A stretch of 53,134 bases of DNA from Candidatus Moraniibacteriota bacterium (GTDB taxonomy: Bacteria > Patescibacteriota > Minisyncoccia > Moranbacterales > UBA1568), in assembly GCA_013334245.1 (NCBI GenBank), contig JAAXXZ010000007.1, positions 1 through 53,134 on the forward strand, written 5' to 3'. Positions 49,721-53,134 of the stretch are shown one piece after another. Within the stretch, counting starts at the first letter, position 1. Every line of letters starts with the position of its first letter. Under the pieces are notes generated by a model. That model was given only the letters and a program-made list of their open reading frames with translations, searched no databases and was not told the origin of the DNA. A program made the position numbers and the translations under genes.

Positions 49721-51136
49721 TCACTCCGACGAAGCCTTTCGCTGAAGCTTATCGATCTGCGTGGACGCGATCGAGAGCGCCTGCTGCACGACGACTTCGC
49801 CGCGATTCACTGATTCTATGGCGTCGGCAAGGATTCCCTCAGCCGCTTCCACTTCTCCCACCCGCCAGTCCCTCGCGATAAGGTTCCCGACCGCGAACGG
49901 CGCCATCCACGGGTCTTTCTTCTGCTCCTCGATAAGGTCTCTTCGGGCTGCCGGCTGCCCCGTCTTTACGACGTACTCCTTGGCGGGATCGTTCTTGAGC
50001 ACGACCTCGACCGCGGAATCCGGAGCAAGCGCGTTCCGAAGGATTTCCCTCATACCGGGATGCGGATATGCCAGATAATGCAGGAATTGCCACGATTCAT
50101 GGATGCGGATATCGTTGTATTTCGCGACGGGAAACGTCACCTTTCCGGAAGAAGACGAGGGAGCCTTCTTATCCTTCGCCACGACCAGCACCCAATAGTT
50201 CGCATAGTTCGAGGGGGCAGCCGTGTTCAATTGGGGAAGCGAGGCCACTCCGAAATTCAACTTCGCGTTCTTCTTCCGGATAGCGTCCATCTGCCAGGAA
50301 TAGTTGACCATCATGGCCAGGTTTCCCTCGTAAAACGCATCGACGGAATAATGCTGATCCGCGTTCCACGAGTATCGGTCCGAACCGATACTCGAAAAAC
50401 CGGAGTAGAAGGAAAGCGCGTTCCGCATGGGATCGCTCGAAACGCTCATCTCATCGGAAAATCCGTTCGCGCGTGCCCTCAAGCCATACTGGTTCGCCAT
50501 GGCAAGCAATACGTCCGTGGAACGGTTGATATTCTTCGCCGTACCGAGCGAGATCGCCGACTGTCGGATATTCCCGTAATAATCTATCGAGTTGAGCAGG
50601 CGCGCGTCGGCGACGAGTTCTCCCCATGTTGTCGGCGGCGTCGTTATCCCGGCAGCGTTGAACAGGTCCTTGTTGTAGTAGAGCGAGAGCGAGTCGACTG
50701 ACATCGGAACGCCGTACATCTTTCCGTTCACGACAAGATCGTCGGCGGCCACGTCGACGAATGCGTCGCGAAACTCCTTCTCCGAAGTCTGATATTCCGG
50801 CGCCGGAACGATAAGGTTCTTGAAAAGCGGAAGCCACGAACTCCGGATGAAAAACATGTCCGGACCGTTTCCTTCCGCGAACGCGTTCAGGAGGTCTTCA
50901 CGGTACGTCTCCGGCGCCTTCTTCCGATACGATACCGATCCGATATGTGCCTTCGCCGTATTCTGATACTCGCCCATCGCGGCCTGATAGGCGTCCGAAT
51001 CGTCTATGGTCCCCCAGATTTCCAGGTCGACCCGATATGCCGGCGGCAAGACCTTCCCACAACCGGAAAGTAGAAGGGCGGCCGCAAGGAACGGCAGAAC
51101 GGAAAGCGTCCGAAGTACGTGTCGGAATCTCTTCAT
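49721..51136 (-). CDS. Extracellular solute-binding lipoprotein (ABC-transporter family 1)
   Basis: 471 residues from MKRFRHVLRTLSVLPFLAAA. Lipobox LSGC at residue about 26, so anchored outside the membrane. The remainder matches the family 1 (MalE/UgpB-like) binding proteins: DLEIWGTIDDSDAYQAAMGEY, GNGPDMFFIRSSWLPLF, DLVVNGKMYGVPMSVDSLSLYYNKDLF, and PPTTWGELVADARLL. Ligand is probably a sugar or oligosaccharide. The unusual context: no permease or ATPase is near; instead, a methyltransferase lies upstream (gap of 4 nt) and pilin-like genes downstream. It may have been taken over for binding to a surface or for feeding through a pilus. Confidence 0.9.
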   Translation of the reverse strand: MKRFRHVLRTLSVLPFLAAALLLSGCGKVLPPAYRVDLEIWGTIDDSDAYQAAMGEYQNTAKAHIGSVSYRKKAPETYREDLLNAFAEGNGPDMFFIRSSWLPLFKNLIVPAPEYQTSEKEFRDAFVDVAADDLVVNGKMYGVPMSVDSLSLYYNKDLFNAAGITTPPTTWGELVADARLLNSIDYYGNIRQSAISLGTAKNINRSTDVLLAMANQYGLRARANGFSDEMSVSSDPMRNALSFYSGFSSIGSDRYSWNADQHYSVDAFYEGNLAMMVNYSWQMDAIRKKNAKLNFGVASLPQLNTAAPSNYANYWVLVVAKDKKAPSSSSGKVTFPVAKYNDIRIHESWQFLHYLAYPHPGMREILRNALAPDSAVEVVLKNDPAKEYVVKTGQPAARRDLIEEQKKDPWMAPFAVGNLIARDWRVGEVEAAEGILADAIESVNRGEVVVQQALSIASTQIDKLQRKASSE

Positions 51137-51140
51137 ACGA

Positions 51141-51683
51141 TTACTTGGTGACGAGAAAGGCATAATGAAACGCCCCGACCGGAAGGTCGTTGATAGCCGA
51201 GAAGCCGGCCGACTGGAGCAGGCCTTTGAGCTCACTCTGAGGAACGCGCAACTCGGCATCGGGACCGATCGCACCGCCGGCAACCGGACTCCACTCCATG
51301 ACGATCGCCTGACCGCCCGGACGAAGCACTCTCGCGATTTCGTTTATCAGGATATCCTTTTTCGCGTTCTGAAATAGCACGTCCTTCGCGATTATCCAAT
51401 CGACACTTGCCGATTCGAGGCCCGATCCGTTCGCGCGTTCGAGGTTCGCCCGTTTGACAGCGATATTGCGAAGCCCCTCGGTCTTGATCCGACTCTGCAT
51501 GGCTTCGAGTGCCGAAGGAAGGACATCGATCGCGATCACGTTCCCGTCATCCCCGACCGCTTTGGCGAATTCCACCGCGAAATATCCCGCTCCGCATCCG
51601 AAATCCACTACGACGCCCTTCGGTTGCACCGGCAGGGATCGTATGACCGCTTTCGGATCGACAAATGCCGTGGATTGAATCAT
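51141..51683 (-). CDS. SAM-dependent class I methyltransferase
   Basis: 180 residues from MIQSTAFVDPKAVIRSL. Rossmann-fold methyltransferase: motif I VVVDFGCGAGYFAVEFA, the acidic loop VIAIDVLPSALEAM, SVDWIIAKDVLFQN and the post-motif ARVLRPGGQAIVMEW. This is the Methyltransf_11/25 (UbiE-like) type; substrate unknown. It is the first gene of the unit with the solute-binding protein and a pilin-like gene. Confidence 0.9.
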   Translation of the reverse strand: MIQSTAFVDPKAVIRSLPVQPKGVVVDFGCGAGYFAVEFAKAVGDDGNVIAIDVLPSALEAMQSRIKTEGLRNIAVKRANLERANGSGLESASVDWIIAKDVLFQNAKKDILINEIARVLRPGGQAIVMEWSPVAGGAIGPDAELRVPQSELKGLLQSAGFSAINDLPVGAFHYAFLVTK

Positions 51684-51770
51684 AGGATTTTTTTGTGAGT
51701 ATCCGGAAAGATTTGCCCGAAACCTGTAAATATAGTACAACAGTTGGAGACGGAAGAAAAGCGGAGGAAA

Positions 51771-51884
51771 GGAAAGGTGACCGAGTGGTTGAAGGTACCG
51801 CTCTCGAAAAGCGGCAGGCCCGCAAGGGCCTCGAGGGTTCGTCCGAGCATACGCCGGACGCCCCGCGCATGCGGGGCGAATCCC
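51771..51884 (+). pseudogene. Broken tRNA-Ser(CGA) copy with 35-nt T-loop insert
   Basis: 51771-51841 is identical over 71 nt to the 5' part of the real tRNA (51939-52009), up to GGGTTCG. A 35-nt insert (51842-51876), made of hairpins TCCG(A)GCATACGCCGGA and CCCCGC...GCGGGG, follows. CGAATCCCT (51877-51885) then completes the T-loop and most of the T-stem. The acceptor 3' strand is missing. Confidence 0.92.
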
Positions 51885-51920
51885 TGACCGAAATCGGGAG
51901 GATCATTTCGAACAATAGTA

Positions 51921-51926
51921 TATACT
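51921..51926 (+). promoter_or_regulatory. Candidate -10 box of tRNA-Ser
   Basis: TATACT 13 nt before the tRNA start, without a clear -35; transcription may instead begin further upstream and run through the broken copy. Confidence 0.45.
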
Positions 51927-51938
51927 GTTAGATATGCT

Positions 51939-52025
51939 GGAAAGGTGACCGAGTGGTTGAAGGTACCGCTCTCGAAAAGCGGCAGGCCCGCAAGGGCCTC
52001 GAGGGTTCGAATCCCTCCCTTTCCT
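51939..52025 (+). tRNA. tRNA-Ser (anticodon CGA)
   Basis: 87-nt tRNA: acceptor GGAAAGG/CCTTTCC, anticodon stem CCGCT/AGCGG closing CTCGAAA (anticodon CGA), a long variable arm (GGCCCGCAAGGGCC region) typical of tRNA-Ser, T-arm GAGGG-TTCGAAT-CCCTC. Confidence 0.95.
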
Positions 52026-52045
52026 CAGTGAACAACGTGAACGCA

Positions 52046-52147
52046 GGAAAGGAGAAAGCAAACTGCTTTGCTTTCGGGAGGGATGAGAAGGGACTTTTCT
52101 TAAAAGAAAAGTCCCCGGCTCGAAGAGGAATCCCTCCCTTTCCTCAA
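52046..52147 (+). pseudogene. tRNA-Ser 3' fragment with hairpin insert, downstream of the real gene
   Basis: Begins with the tRNA 5' start GGAAAGG (52046-52052) and ends with an exact copy of the 3' end (GAATCCCTCCCTTTCCTCA, 52128-52146). Between them are two hairpins, GAAAGCAAA/TTTGCTTTC (52053-52075 region) and GGGACTTTTCTT/AAGAAAAGTCCC (52090-52115 region). An inverted piece of the 3' end (GGGAGGGAT) lies at 52077-52085. Confidence 0.8.
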
Positions 52148-52158
52148 CGGAAATCACA

Positions 52159-52180
52159 AGACCCCAAAACGGGGTTTTTT
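52159..52180 (+). terminator. Terminator of the tRNA-Ser locus
   Basis: Stem ACCCC/GGGGT with a short A-rich loop followed by T6. It lies after the downstream fragment, so real tRNA and fragments may share one transcript. Confidence 0.7.
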
Positions 52181-52223
52181 GATTCTTGTATGTAAAGCCG
52201 GTTTTCCCTCTCCTCCTTTTCAT

Positions 52224-52232
52224 GCTATAATA
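52224..52232 (+). promoter_or_regulatory. Extended -10 promoter of the SDR gene
   Basis: TGC-TATAAT, start near 52239; the 43-nt leader has a small TTGGCT/AGCCGAA stem. Confidence 0.7.
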
Positions 52233-52281
52233 GACCTGTATTTGGCTATATAAAGCCGAAATAAACCGTAAGATAAACCAT

Positions 52282-53079
52282 ATGTCGCAGAAAAAGATTT
52301 CGGAGTTGTTTGATTTCACCGATAAGACGGTGGTGGTGACCGGTGGCGCGAACGGTATCGGATACGGTATCGCGCGGCGCTTTGCGGAAGCGGGAGCCAA
52401 CGTCGTCATTTCCGATATCAATGAGGAAGTCGGCGTTGGAAAAGCCGAGTCGCTCGGCGCGGAATTCGGAGGGAAGACCCTCTTCGTAAAGACCGACGTC
52501 TCATCGGAAGCGGACGTGACCGCGCTCGTCGCGAAGACGAAGGAAGCCTTCGGAAGCATCGACGTGATGGTGAACAATGCCGGTATCTTCCCGACCTCGC
52601 CGGTCCTCGATATGGAAGTCGGCTTCTGGGACAAGGTCCAGGCGGTGAACGGTCGCGGCGTATTCCTCGGCTGTCGCGAGGCGGCCAAGGCGATGGTCGA
52701 ACAGGGAAGCGGAACGATTATCAACATCGCTTCGATCGATGCCCTGCATCCGAGCATGGTCGGACTCGCGGCCTATGATACGTCCAAGCATGGCGTCTGG
52801 GGCTTCACCAAAAACCTCGCGCTCGAACTCGCCCCTCACAAGATCCGCGTGAACGCCATCGCCCCGGGTGGTGTGGCGACCGAGGGTGTGGCCGCGATGA
52901 GCGAAGGGGCCCCGGCGATGACCGACGAGCAGATGAAGGCGTTCCTTTCCGCCATCCCGATGGGACGCTATGCCGAGCCGGACGAGATGGCGACCGTCGC
53001 TCTCTTCCTCGCAAGCGATGCGGCCAGCTACCTGACCGGATCGATGATCGTCGCCGACGGCGGTTCGCTCATCGCGTAA
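52282..53079 (+). CDS. Short-chain dehydrogenase/reductase
   Basis: 265 residues of the classical SDR type, an NAD(P)(H)-dependent oxidoreductase. Landmarks: TGGANGIGYG (cofactor glycines, about 20-29), SDINEE with the acidic residue that favours NAD(H), VNNAGIF, catalytic Ser in IINIASIDA, YDTSKHG (Tyr and Lys), and APGGVATEG. The C-terminus ends ADGGSLIA as in FabG-like proteins. The substrate cannot be named. It resembles glucose 1-dehydrogenase or 3-oxoacyl-ACP reductase equally; no fatty-acid genes are adjacent. Single gene with own promoter and terminator. Confidence 0.92.
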   Translation: MSQKKISELFDFTDKTVVVTGGANGIGYGIARRFAEAGANVVISDINEEVGVGKAESLGAEFGGKTLFVKTDVSSEADVTALVAKTKEAFGSIDVMVNNAGIFPTSPVLDMEVGFWDKVQAVNGRGVFLGCREAAKAMVEQGSGTIINIASIDALHPSMVGLAAYDTSKHGVWGFTKNLALELAPHKIRVNAIAPGGVATEGVAAMSEGAPAMTDEQMKAFLSAIPMGRYAEPDEMATVALFLASDAASYLTGSMIVADGGSLIA

Positions 53080-53100
53080 GCAGTTCTTCCCGTTAGATAC

Positions 53101-53134
53101 AAAACCACCCCGCGCCGTATGGCACGGGGTGGTT
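53101..53134 (+). terminator. Terminator after the SDR gene (cut by window end)
   Basis: Stem AACCACCCCG/CGGGGTGGTT, nearly the same as the terminator at 32471-32510, suggesting a reused terminator sequence. Confidence 0.85.

Noticed and set aside
51771-51885. A second functional tRNA-Ser
   Set aside because: The 3' acceptor strand is missing and the T-loop is split by 35 nt, so aminoacylation is not possible.

Overview
The window reads as chromosomal DNA of a Candidate Phyla Radiation (Patescibacteria) bacterium using the standard bacterial code. Points in favour are a DUF4012 protein, a cluster of TrbC/VirB2-type small pilin-like proteins, a threonyl-tRNA synthetase without its TGS domain, RNase Y, a lamin-tail-domain surface protein, many short promoters of the extended -10 type (TGn-TATACT/TATAAT) and mostly short leaders. 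I cannot place it below the level of the radiation from sequence alone.

Layout. 1-124: 3' end of an IS30-like transposase. 494-2785: lipoprotein and a Pif1-like helicase, convergent on a shared terminator. 2866-3057: a small CxxC protein. 3448-10516: rpoB-rpoC. 11007-17130: TsaB-like fragment, giant S74-chaperone fibre protein, anchored amidase and two small membrane proteins. 17237-20038: surface protein with four lamin-tail domains and a PKD domain. 20086-25172: glycerol dehydrogenase and class I ribonucleotide reductase (nrdA, nrdB). 25784-27760: GNAT, HD and DMT operon. 27850-28600: tRNA-Gly(CCC) surrounded by broken tRNA copies. 28768-32451: DUF4012, DUF523 and thrS. 32562-34497: transglycosylase-like protein and FKBP isomerase. 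34637-36001: tRNA-Gly(TCC), flavin reductase, tRNA-Pro(TGG) and more broken tRNA copies. 36192-38141: HU and RNase Y. 38439-40010: gpmI. 40195-44129: nusA, ppa, tig, clpP (expression, folding and proteolysis). 44746-46933: a two-gene unit of unknown function behind a near-consensus promoter. 47019-51683: methyltransferase, solute-binding lipoprotein and four pilin-like proteins. 51771-52180: tRNA-Ser(CGA) with two broken copies. 52282-53079: SDR oxidoreductase.

Two patterns are not explained by the genes. First, tRNA fragments lie beside all four tRNA genes. Next to Ser, Pro and Gly(CCC), a 5' copy carries a hairpin-rich insert exactly in the T-loop, between TTCG and CGA, with a duplicated CG. 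The Ser and Pro inserts are both 35 nt and nearly the same sequence. Second, at least eleven degenerate arrays with a strict 7-bp period (units such as GTTGTAA, AAGTCGA, TGAGAAT, CCTGTTA) sit between genes or over gene ends. These two are the best candidates for undescribed biology here, followed by the 44746-46933 gene pair and the pilin/solute-binding-protein cluster.
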